The notes beneath the pieces were generated by a model. The model was not told the origin of the DNA. It searched no databases and was given only the letters and a program-made list of their open reading frames with translations. The position numbers and the translations under genes were made by a program. 11,421 bases of DNA from Methylomonas sp. Its GTDB lineage: Bacteria > Pseudomonadota > Gammaproteobacteria > Methylococcales > Methylomonadaceae. The stretch is taken from positions 1-11,421 of the forward strand of contig JALSLS010000342.1 of assembly GCA_026988195.1 (NCBI GenBank), read 5' to 3'. Numbering within the stretch: position 1 is the first letter of the stretch; every line of letters starts with the position of its first letter. Shown here piece by piece: positions 1-5,331 of this stretch.

Positions 1-2
1 GT

Positions 3-1130
3 GAAATAAATGATTTAGACCGCTTTTCAAAACAATATATTTTTCCTTTTATAGAGCAAACAGCTTTTGACGGCTTTAATTTAAAAGGTCAAATAAATCT
101 AACCGCAAAGGTTAAACAATCAAAACTAACAGATGTATCGATAAATATTAATAAGCTTAATTTAAGTGATGAGCATAAACGTTTTAGGGTCAAAGATGCG
201 GTTGCTAGCATAAACTGGTCAAATAACCCTCTATTTGTAGAAGCCTCAAATTTGAGTTGGTTGGAGCTAAAAATAAGAGCTATCCCGATTAATGCTAGTC
301 ATTTAAAATTTCTGTTTAAAAATAAACAACTTAGTTTATTAGAGGCTGTTTCTATTCCTTTATTAGATGGGAATATTAATATTAAAGCGTTTAAATGGCA
401 GAATATGACAGAGGGTGAACCCAAAGTTTACTTTAACGGCGATATTCAGCAATTATCCTTAGAAAAACTATCCTATGCACTTGATTGGACACCGTTATCT
501 GGAAAAATAAGTGGGAATATTCCAGGTGTTAATTATGAAAATAAAACGCTAACTTTAAAAGGTGAGCTTAAAGCAAAATTGTTTGGTGGCACCGTTAAAA
601 TTAATAATTTAACCTCTTCAGGTCTATTTACAGACTTTTCTAAATTCTCTATGGATATGCAGATTGAAAACTTAGATTTATATTTGCTAACTAAAAAATT
701 TAAAATGGGAATGATGGAAGGTAGAGTCTCAGGTTTTGTCAATAAGCTCTATTTAGAAAACTGGCAACCTATTAGCTTTTATGCTTGGTTAGGGACACCC
801 GAAAATGATAATTCTAGACACAGGGTCAGTCAAAAAGCAGTTGAAAATATAGCCAGCATTGGTGGAGGAGGGGCTGCTGATATTATTTCAAAAGGATTTT
901 TAAGTTTTTTTGATACCTTTCATTATGACCGCTTAGGTTTTGGCTGTTATTTATATCAAGGAGTATGTCAATTAATGGGAGTAGAAGCAGCAGAGCAAGG
1001 ATACTATCTTGTAAAAGGCGGGGGGCTGCCTAGAATAGATATTAAAGGCTACAATACTCGGCTTGATTGGAATGTTTTAATGCAACGATTATCAAGAATA
1101 TCTGCATCAGATGATGTCATTGTTGACTAA
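3..1130 (+). CDS. AsmA-like large envelope protein, C-terminal part (5' end outside window)
   Basis: The frame is open from the left edge (first full codon at 3) to the TAA at 1128-1130, so the 375 visible residues are only the C-terminal part; the TTG at 252 is an internal Leu codon, not a start. The visible part is a run of short alternating polar/hydrophobic strands broken by glycines, as in the beta-rich repeats of AsmA/TamB/YdbH-type envelope proteins. It ends in a more distinctive block: a glycine run followed by Ala-Ala-Asp (from 861), a Phe-Phe/Tyr-Asp-Arg stretch, two Cys codons at 945 and 966, and a Gly-Gly-Gly-Leu-Pro-Arg-Ile-Asp segment near 1019-1040. I recall this block from the end of large uncharacterised AsmA-like proteins of beta- and gammaproteobacteria. 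The family is thought to move lipids between the two membranes; that role here is inference. No signal peptide can be judged because the start is missing. Confidence 0.7.
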   Translation, partial: EINDLDRFSKQYIFPFIEQTAFDGFNLKGQINLTAKVKQSKLTDVSININKLNLSDEHKRFRVKDAVASINWSNNPLFVEASNLSWLELKIRAIPINASHLKFLFKNKQLSLLEAVSIPLLDGNINIKAFKWQNMTEGEPKVYFNGDIQQLSLEKLSYALDWTPLSGKISGNIPGVNYENKTLTLKGELKAKLFGGTVKINNLTSSGLFTDFSKFSMDMQIENLDLYLLTKKFKMGMMEGRVSGFVNKLYLENWQPISFYAWLGTPENDNSRHRVSQKAVENIASIGGGGAADIISKGFLSFFDTFHYDRLGFGCYLYQGVCQLMGVEAAEQGYYLVKGGGLPRIDIKGYNTRLDWNVLMQRLSRISASDDVIVD

Positions 1131-1186
1131 GGTAACTGGCAATAAATAACTCATCCATTTTACACGGGCTACTTGTTTTCGTGCTT

Positions 1187-1211
1187 GATGCGGTTCGTGC
1201 CTCACCACATC
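1187..1211. repeat. REP-like palindromic hairpin
   Basis: Arms GATGCGG (1187-1193) and CCACATC (1205-1211) pair except for one G-T position, around an 11-base loop. The surrounding GATGCGGTTCGTGCCTCACC wording resembles a very common intergenic REP-type repeat of gammaproteobacteria. An 8-base direct repeat ACGGGCTA occurs on both sides (1164-1171 and 1214-1221), which may be chance or an insertion trace. Confidence 0.55.
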
Positions 1212-1245
1212 CTACGGGCTAATTTTTATAAACCTGTTTACGGTA

Positions 1246-1323
1246 AGAGTCAGGCTCGATTGAAAAACATAATAAAGTAAGTGATTGATCTATAGTATAT
1301 TTATATCAATCGAGTCTGACCCT
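1246..1323. repeat. 78-base imperfect inverted-repeat element (RAYT/MITE-like ends)
   Basis: The left arm 1246-1263 (AGAGTCAGGCTCGATTGA) matches the reverse complement of 1306-1323 at 16 of 18 positions. The 42 bases between are AT-rich and non-coding. Ends of the GGGTCAGACTCGATTGA kind are, from memory, often found next to REP-associated tyrosine transposase (Y1_Tnp) genes. Here no transposase lies between the arms, so this would be a transposase-free remnant or non-autonomous unit. The inverted repeat is directly visible; the family assignment is inference. Confidence 0.6.
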
Positions 1324-1343
1324 ATTGGTTCGCTATTGGTTCG
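1322..1343. repeat. Perfect 11-base tandem duplication
   Basis: CTATTGGTTCG occurs twice in direct succession (1322-1332 and 1333-1343), overlapping the outer edge of the inverted-repeat element by two bases. It could be a slippage product or a target-site trace of an insertion/excision event. Confidence 0.7.
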
Positions 1344-1439
1344 GAATGTAGGTAATTATATCCCATTGTATCGATCCAAGATTATCTTAATTTACCGCTT
1401 AGGAACGAGAAATGCGGCTCGTAGACATGTGGGCATCAT

Positions 1440-1494
1440 CCCAACTTGGGAGAGAGAGGGGGGGAGCAACAGTTACTTTTTATAGGGTGAGTTA
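1440..1494 (+). repeat. G-rich dispersed repeat, copy A
   Basis: The stretch begins with the palindrome CCCAACTTGGG, runs through a purine-rich block and ends with the core GTTACTTTTTATAGGGTGAG (1472-1491). The same order, with about three quarters identity and a near-identical core, recurs in the same orientation at 10902-10960. Two copies in intergenic DNA of one 11-kb window suggest a dispersed repeat family rather than a gene part. Confidence 0.6.
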
Positions 1495-1528
1495 CCGTTG
1501 GTATTAAGTATATATCCGTAAGCAGGCT

Positions 1529-1867
1529 TTAATTTTCAGTATTTATGGGTGTATTTAAACTACGAGCATTTTGATAAAAAATTTTCCCGATTCTGGCAAT
1601 ATGCATTTTCAGGTCTGATGAGTCTAAATGGTTAAATATTGCAATATCAAATAGATAGGGTGTATTTAGCTCATCGAGTTCTAGTTTGATTAACAATAAT
1701 AATTGTTCAGTGATGTTGTTTCCTATTAAGGTTAAATCTATATCAGAGCCGTTACGAAAATTTCCTTTAGCACGGGAACCATAAATCACAACTTGATCAA
1801 CCTCAGGGTGCTTAGCAAAAACGGACTGAATATGCTCAAATGTTGTTTGATCTAAACCAAAGCTCAC
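1529..1867 (-). CDS. mntA: MntA-like nucleotidyltransferase (antitoxin partner of HepT)
   Basis: A small 112-residue protein of the minimal nucleotidyltransferase (MNT) fold. It carries the family signature GSX10DXD intact: Gly30-Ser31, then Asp42-Ile-Asp44, the metal-binding aspartates. In characterised pairs MntA uses ATP to add AMP to a tyrosine of HepT and so silences the toxin; HI0073 of Haemophilus is a structural relative. The start is a GTG (1865-1867 on the opposite strand) overlapping the TGA of the upstream hepT as GTGA, so the two are translationally coupled in the order toxin first. No in-frame ATG lies before the catalytic motif, which supports the GTG. The size is normal for the family and nothing looks broken. 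Cytoplasmic. The family call is firm; toxin-antitoxin function rests on homology. Confidence 0.85.
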   Translation of the reverse strand: MSFGLDQTTFEHIQSVFAKHPEVDQVVIYGSRAKGNFRNGSDIDLTLIGNNITEQLLLLIKLELDELNTPYLFDIAIFNHLDSSDLKMHIARIGKIFYQNARSLNTPINTEN

Positions 1868-2268
1868 TGCAAAGCCAGCATTTTTTCATGAAAGGCTGCA
1901 AAACATAAAAAGTAAGTACGGGTTACGTTTTTATATTCCATTTCCAAAACATCTTCATGGTAAGTGTGAACGGTTCTGTTGCGACTCTCAATCATATTCA
2001 TCCATACTTGCCCCTCGTCGATCAATCCAATATTAAATGCCTGGCGGGTAGCGCTTCGAGAACCGTTTATGTTTTGATAGCCTTCGTATTCTAAAAAGTC
2101 TTTCATGACTTTCCATGCCAATTCATGGGTAAATTCAAAGCGCTGAATAATGCCTTCTTTAATAATATCTTCTGCGCTATCGTCATAAGTCTCGACGGCT
2201 TGTTTGAGTTGCAAAAAAGCTTTTTTAAAGTTAGTAAATCGTTGCTTCCAGCGAATATCGTCATCCAT
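1864..2268 (-). CDS. hepT: HepT-like HEPN protein, HI0074 subfamily (putative RNase toxin)
   Basis: A 134-residue, mostly helical protein of the 'nucleotidyltransferase substrate-binding' (HI0074-like) branch of HEPN proteins. The family wording QRFEFTHELAWK is at residues 42-53. The RX4HXY motif is complete: Arg96, His101, Tyr103. In HepT toxins the Arg and His form the RNase site, and the Tyr is the residue AMPylated by MntA. It is followed by the MntA-like gene with a 4-base overlap, so the pair is one operon read leftward. The ATG at 2266-2268 gives a standard-length protein; the ribosome site before it (GGGTCGGG region) is weak, and a TATAAT lies 16 bases upstream of the ATG. HI0074-type proteins are less studied than the DUF86-type HepT, so toxicity is inferred. 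Confidence 0.85.
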   Translation of the reverse strand: MDDDIRWKQRFTNFKKAFLQLKQAVETYDDSAEDIIKEGIIQRFEFTHELAWKVMKDFLEYEGYQNINGSRSATRQAFNIGLIDEGQVWMNMIESRNRTVHTYHEDVLEMEYKNVTRTYFLCFAAFHEKMLALQ

Positions 2269-2284
2269 TTATTTACCCGACCCA

Positions 2285-2290
2285 ATTATA
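2285..2290 (-). promoter_or_regulatory. Candidate -10 box for hepT-mntA
   Basis: On the - strand the consensus hexamer TATAAT lies 16 bases before the hepT ATG, implying a very short 5' leader. No good -35 hexamer is present at 16-18 bases, so this is only a candidate. It abuts the repeat-rich stretch, so the module may have had its promoter reshaped by repeat insertion. Confidence 0.35.
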
Positions 2291-2343
2291 AAGCAAAACA
2301 ACATCCAATATTGGGAGCGAAAATGGATGTTTGGTTTAAAATG

Positions 2344-2366
2344 GTGGGCAGAAAAGCCTTGCCCAC
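2344..2366. repeat. Perfect 7-bp hairpin of a dispersed-repeat type
   Basis: GTGGGCA (2344-2350) and TGCCCAC (2360-2366) form a perfect 7-bp stem with a 9-base loop. There is no T-run on either side, so it is not a classic terminator. The wording resembles a frequently repeated intergenic sequence of environmental gammaproteobacteria; that resemblance is from memory. Confidence 0.5.
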
Positions 2367-2393
2367 TCTACAGAGCTTATAGATAAATACTAC

Positions 2394-2469
2394 CCCCTTT
2401 CTTTTGGTTCGTCAATTTGACATAAAAACCAATAGGCGAAGCTGAAAAAGAAAGAAGGAAAGAAAGGGG
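2394..2469. repeat. 11-bp inverted repeat with a nested smaller stem
   Basis: CCCCTTTCTTT (2394-2404) is perfectly complementary to AAAGAAAGGGG (2459-2469). Just inside, TTGGTT (2404-2409) pairs with AACCAA (2427-2432), and the centre contains GTCAATTTGAC, itself a small palindrome. The layered symmetry points to a REP/MITE-type unit rather than chance. Confidence 0.5.
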
Positions 2470-2511
2470 AGGGGGCGGTAAATAAAGGACTCTACCCCTT
2501 AGCTATCCTAT

Positions 2512-2753
2512 GTAGGAGCGTCCGCCCTCGGCGCGAAGATAATAGAAAGTTTCAAAGAAAAAAGCATAATTCTAATCGCGCCGACTAGTACATGGACAGA
2601 TATTTGCTCCTGCAATATCGGCATTCACTACATCCATGTGGATTATGCACATAGGTAGAGCAATGCACTAGGGCAGGAAGCCCGTAGGTAGAATAATGCA
2701 GGAGCTATTATCGAGGAGCAGCGAAGCGGTGTGCCGAGGGCGGTCGCCTCTAC
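2512..2753. repeat. MITE-like 242-base unit with 21-base terminal inverted repeats
   Basis: The left end 2512-2532 (GTAGGAGCG... to CTCGGC) matches the reverse complement of 2733-2753 at 18 of 21 positions. Between the ends are further complementary pairs: CGGCGCGA (2529-2536) with TCGCGCCG (2576-2583), ACATGGA (2590-2596) with TCCATGT (2633-2639), and GCTCCTGCA (2606-2614) with TGCAGGAGC (2697-2705). Two near-identical 17-base direct repeats lie at 2651-2667 and 2684-2700. There is no open frame of note. It could be a non-autonomous mobile element or a composite of several REP units (a BIME-like array). Confidence 0.6.
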
Positions 2754-2803
2754 GAAACATTTTACTACAGGTGCTAAAGTTAGATTGAGATTTATCTAAA
2801 GTT

Positions 2804-2842
2804 AAGGCTATTTAATCACTTTGATAATTTAGCCTTTTTTTT
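2804..2842 (+). terminator. Terminator-like hairpin upstream of fimT
   Basis: AAGGCTA (2804-2810) pairs perfectly with TAGCCTT (2830-2836). An inner ATCA/TGAT stem closes a 3-base loop, and an eight-T run ends at 2842. This is the shape of a Rho-independent terminator on the + strand. No + strand gene lies just upstream, so it may insulate the pilin operon from readthrough of the repeats, end an unseen small RNA, or act as an attenuator. Confidence 0.55.
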
Positions 2843-2926
2843 GAGCCACAATTCACAGATGCCAATGCTTATTTAAGCTATGCTTTAGTCATATTAGATT
2901 TATGATCAGATTAAAAACTATGAACT

Positions 2927-3466
2927 ATGTATAACAATGAAATAAATTATAAATCAGGATTTACACTGATAGAGCTGTTGGTCACGATTGCAGTGATTGG
3001 TATTGTTATGAGTATTGCGATTCCTAGTTTTACTCAAACCATTTTAAATAGTCGGTTAACGACGAATGCAAATGCATTAGTCGCCTCATTAAATTATGCA
3101 CGTAGTGAAGCTATAAAACGAGGAGTAAGAATCCATGTTGCGAAAATAGGGGGAGTCAATCAAGTTTGGGATGGTGGCTGGAATATATTTATTGATTTAG
3201 ATGGTGATGCAACATTTAACAATGCAGATACCTTATTAAAAACATATCCAGCAGTACCTACAGGTTTTACATTACGTACTGGAGCAAATTATGCCGTATG
3301 GATAGCTTACTTACCAACTGGACTGACTGCAAGTTCTGGAGGCTTTACAAATGACACCTTTAGGCTTTGCGGAGCAACGGGGAGTACAGTCAATTACCGA
3401 GACATTATAGTTAATGTGGTGGGAAGGGTTCGGGTTTCAACTGCAGCCGCAGTAACTTGTCCATGA
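2927..3466 (+). CDS. fimT: FimT/FimU (GspH-like) minor pilin
   Basis: A type IV prepilin-like protein of 179 residues and first gene of the operon. It has an 11-residue leader ending in Gly, then Phe-Thr-Leu-Ile-Glu: the PilD cleavage site Gly11|Phe12 with Glu at mature position 5. The following hydrophobic helix (about residues 12-36) anchors it in the inner membrane before assembly. The body has the GspH/FimT look: an NARSEAIKR-like helix, an Ile-Asp-Leu-Asp-Gly-Asp segment, and a C-terminal GRVRV strand with Cys148 and Cys178 able to form a disulfide. Its role by family is to help prime pilus assembly within the minor-pilin tip complex. The ATG at 2927 has no good ribosome site, but no alternative in-frame start fits. 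The stop TGA overlaps an ATG in the pilV frame, indicating coupled translation. FimT versus FimU naming is not settled by sequence alone. Confidence 0.88.
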   Translation: MYNNEINYKSGFTLIELLVTIAVIGIVMSIAIPSFTQTILNSRLTTNANALVASLNYARSEAIKRGVRIHVAKIGGVNQVWDGGWNIFIDLDGDATFNNADTLLKTYPAVPTGFTLRTGANYAVWIAYLPTGLTASSGGFTNDTFRLCGATGSTVNYRDIIVNVVGRVRVSTAAAVTCP

Positions 3467-3480
3467 TGAAAGGTAAAAAG

Positions 3481-4050
3481 ATGAGTAAAACACAAGGGTT
3501 TACCTTAATTGAAGTGCTTATATCAATGATGATTTTAGCTGTTGGTTTACTGGGCTTAGCCGCTTTGCAAGCAACAGGGTTAAGAAATAACCTAAGTGCT
3601 TACAATAGAAGCCAGGCCACTCAGCTAGCTTATGATCTGGCTGATAGAATGCGTGCAAACTCTGCTGATACTGGAACTTTAGCTGCTAGTACCTATAACA
3701 CAATGTCTCCAACTGCTGCAGTTGTACAAAATAATTGTAAATTAGTAGCAAATGCTTGTACGCCTGCTCAAATGGCACAAAATGATTTGTTTGAATGGAA
3801 TCGTGCTATAGCGGGAGGACCTGCAGTTGTAGGTCCTCCTGTTATGGTCGCTATGCCAGCAACACTACCACTAGGTCAAGGCATTATTTCCGGAGTGCTT
3901 ATAGGTGCTGTTCCAAATCAAAAGATGTTATATACCATTACCATCAATTGGGATGATAACCGTGATGGGTGCGTGAACCCAGGCGATGCAGGTGCGGGTT
4001 GTGCGGGAAAGCCTAATGACCCAAATTTTCAAATGAGATTTCAATTATGA
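3481..4050 (+). CDS. pilV: PilV minor pilin
   Basis: The start chosen is the ATG at 3481, with AAAGG seven bases upstream (3469-3473). It gives a six-residue leader, Met-Ser-Lys-Thr-Gln-Gly, before Phe-Thr-Leu-Ile-Glu. In-frame ATGs at 3463 and 3466 and a TTG at 3457 would only lengthen the leader; the one at 3463 overlaps the fimT stop as ATGA. After the leader comes the PilV-type helix (VLISMMILAVGLLGLAALQ), then an ARG-Met-Arg-Ala-Asn segment typical of PilV. Four Cys codons sit in the body (an N-C-K-L / A-C-T-P pair and a late pair around Asp-Gly-Cys and Ala-Gly-Cys), likely disulfides. It is 189 residues long, ordinary for PilV. The family role is a minor pilin of the tip complex, bridging to PilY1 with PilW and PilX. 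It overlaps pilW by 4 bases. A strong hairpin lies within the gene at 3814-3839. Confidence 0.9.
   Translation: MSKTQGFTLIEVLISMMILAVGLLGLAALQATGLRNNLSAYNRSQATQLAYDLADRMRANSADTGTLAASTYNTMSPTAAVVQNNCKLVANACTPAQMAQNDLFEWNRAIAGGPAVVGPPVMVAMPATLPLGQGIISGVLIGAVPNQKMLYTITINWDDNRDGCVNPGDAGAGCAGKPNDPNFQMRFQL
3814..3839 (+). other. Strong GC-rich stem-loop inside pilV
   Basis: GGAGGACCT (3814-3822) is perfectly complementary to AGGTCCTCC (3831-3839). The loop of 8 bases can add three more pairs (one of them G-U). In an AT-rich operon this is a conspicuous structure in the message. It encodes Gly-Gly-Pro-Ala-Val-Val-Gly-Pro-Pro, so it might only reflect codons, or it might tune mRNA processing or expression of the distal genes. 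Confidence 0.5.
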
Positions 4051-4784
4051 ATAATGGTAGTTTGAAAAATAGACAGCAAGGAATGACCTTAATCGAGATT
4101 ATGGTTGCTCTTATGCTTGGAGCCTTTTTATTAGCAGGCGTTATGCAGATTTTTCTAAGCAGTAAGCAAACTTATCGTATACAAGACAATATGTCTAGAA
4201 TGCAAGAAAATGGGCGGTTTGCCATGGAGTTTATTAGTCGTGATATTCGGATGGCTGATTATAAGGAATGCTTCAGTGATATTAGTATTGGAGGGGAGGT
4301 TTTTGGCTCTGATAATTTAGGGTTAAATGGCTCAGATAGAATTACAGTGCTACAGAAAGATGATGATTGTACCCCAGGAAATCCAGATGTTTTTTCAGCA
4401 ATTACTTTTTTTATTAATGCTGATACTAGTGGGCAACCAGCATTGTATAGAGTTACAGCAACAGGTTCGACTGTACCTCTTACCACTGTTGCTATTGATA
4501 CTGCTGTTCCCCTAGCCACTGCAAATCAGGTGCTTATTGAAGGTATTGAAAGTATGCAGATTTTATATGGAGAAGATACCGACTTAGATGGCACACCTAA
4601 TTATTATGTAGATGCAGATGCTGGCGATGGTGTAGGAGGGGATGTTGTTGATATGGATGAGGTTGTTAGCGTTAAAATTACTTTAACAGTTAGAAGTCTT
4701 GATAATAATTTAACGAATACAGGCGATGGTCGTTTAAGACGAACCTTTTCATCCACCATAGTTTTACGCAATCGATTAAATTAG
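4047..4784 (+). CDS. pilW: PilW minor pilin
   Basis: A prepilin-like protein of 245 residues with a 12-residue leader ending in Gly, then Met-Thr-Leu-Ile-Glu: cleavage after Gly12, Glu at mature position 5, Met rather than Phe at position 1 (accepted by the peptidase in many PilW proteins). The anchor helix covers about residues 13-36. It is followed by the PilW hallmark segment with QDNMSRMQENGRFAMEFISR near residues 49-68, then RDIRMADY. A late Tyr-Gly-Glu-Asp-Thr-Asp-Leu-Asp-Gly stretch is also usual in PilW. By family it acts with PilV and PilX in the pilus-tip priming complex that presents PilY1. The ATGA overlap with pilV shows coupling; pilX follows after 8 bases. Nothing looks damaged. 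Confidence 0.9.
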   Translation: MNNGSLKNRQQGMTLIEIMVALMLGAFLLAGVMQIFLSSKQTYRIQDNMSRMQENGRFAMEFISRDIRMADYKECFSDISIGGEVFGSDNLGLNGSDRITVLQKDDDCTPGNPDVFSAITFFINADTSGQPALYRVTATGSTVPLTTVAIDTAVPLATANQVLIEGIESMQILYGEDTDLDGTPNYYVDADAGDGVGGDVVDMDEVVSVKITLTVRSLDNNLTNTGDGRLRRTFSSTIVLRNRLN

Positions 4785-4792
4785 AGGGGATT

Positions 4793-5317
4793 ATGATAAC
4801 AAAACAGTTAACCTCAAAAAACAAACAGACTGGTGTTGTTTTAGTGGTCAGTTTAATTATGTTGCTATTATTAACATTAATCGGTGTTACTGGAACACAA
4901 GTGACTACCTTGGAGGAAAAAATGGCGGGTAATTCAAGGGATCAGAATGTGGCCTTCCAGGCAGCTGAAGCAACCTTAGTTGAAGCTGAAACGTTTATTT
5001 TGACACAACTTTCAACGGGGGATGCGACTTATAACGTTGGAGGAGGGTTGCTCAGTTCTACACAAGCAGAACCTGCTGATTTTTTTCTAGCGGCTACTTG
5101 GACTGGCACGAACTCAGTTGTAACCTCTGATGGTTTTCGAGATTATTTTGTGAATAATTCTGGATTAACAATTGCTAACCCACGCTATATCATCAAAAGA
5201 ATAGGTGTTATTGGCTCTAGCCCCGTTAGAACAGCTTTTAGAATAACTGCCAGAGCACAGGGGATTTCTCCAGGGACTCAAATTATTCTGCAAGAAATTT
5301 TTGAAAGAACGAATTAA
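4793..5317 (+). CDS. pilX: PilX minor pilin
   Basis: A 174-residue protein with a GAGGGG ribosome site at 4785-4790. A 14-residue leader ends in Gly, and the mature N-terminus reads Val-Val-Leu-Val-Val, so the usual Glu at position 5 is missing. This is known for PilX and its type II secretion counterpart GspK, and fits a subunit that sits at the very tip with no subunit above it. The helix is followed by the PilX signature: a Thr-Leu-Glu-Glu-Lys-Met-Ala-Gly-Asn segment and AFQAAEATLVEAE. By family it completes the minor-pilin tip complex with FimT/U, PilV and PilW and contacts PilY1, whose gene follows after 14 bases. Its C-terminal half is variable and offers no further motif. Confidence 0.88.
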   Translation: MITKQLTSKNKQTGVVLVVSLIMLLLLTLIGVTGTQVTTLEEKMAGNSRDQNVAFQAAEATLVEAETFILTQLSTGDATYNVGGGLLSSTQAEPADFFLAATWTGTNSVVTSDGFRDYFVNNSGLTIANPRYIIKRIGVIGSSPVRTAFRITARAQGISPGTQIILQEIFERTN

Positions 5318-5331
5318 AATAGAGGTAAAGT

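Larger units (their letters stand above)
1131..1528. other. Non-coding, repeat-rich gap
   Basis: No convincing gene lies here. The stretch holds a REP-like hairpin, an 18-base imperfect inverted repeat around a short AT-rich centre, an 11-base tandem duplication, and a G-rich repeat related to one near the right end of the window. It separates the + strand AsmA-like gene from the - strand MntA gene, so it must contain the 3' ends of two convergent transcripts. I saw no classic stem-plus-T-run terminator for either. Confidence 0.7.
2269..2926. other. Large non-coding stretch built of nested inverted repeats
   Basis: These 658 bases between the divergent hepT and fimT genes hold no supported gene; the open frames here only overlap repeats or hepT. 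They contain, in order, a GTGGGCA hairpin (2344-2366), a purine/pyrimidine inverted repeat (2394-2469), a roughly 240-base unit with matching ends (2512-2753) and a terminator-like hairpin (2804-2842). The promoter of the pilin operon should lie in the last 85 bases (2843-2926), but I could not pick one with a good -35/-10 pair. Confidence 0.7.

Noticed and set aside
252..254. TTG as the start of a separate 292-residue protein
   Set aside because: The same frame is open for 83 more codons to the left edge with continuous beta-rich sequence, so the real start lies outside the window.
1285..1485. 66-residue open frame on the + strand in the left gap
   Set aside because: It is a translation of the inverted-repeat element and of the G-rich dispersed repeat, has no ribosome site and shows no protein-like pattern.
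2103..2386. Short open frames overlapping hepT on both strands
   Set aside because: They are other-frame readings of the well-supported HepT gene and of the GTGGGCA hairpin repeat.
1131..2926. CRISPR array or tRNA genes in the repeat-rich gaps
   Set aside because: The repeats are inverted pairs or two-copy units without regular spacers, and no cloverleaf with the TTCGA-type T-loop and acceptor pairing was seen.
4259..4519. Open frames antisense or shifted within pilW and pilY1
   Set aside because: They lie wholly within strongly supported genes, lack ribosome sites and show low-complexity shadow compositions.
4793..4852. Missing Glu at mature position 5 of PilX as a defect
   Set aside because: Lack of Glu5 is usual in PilX and GspK-type tip subunits, and the remaining signature is intact.
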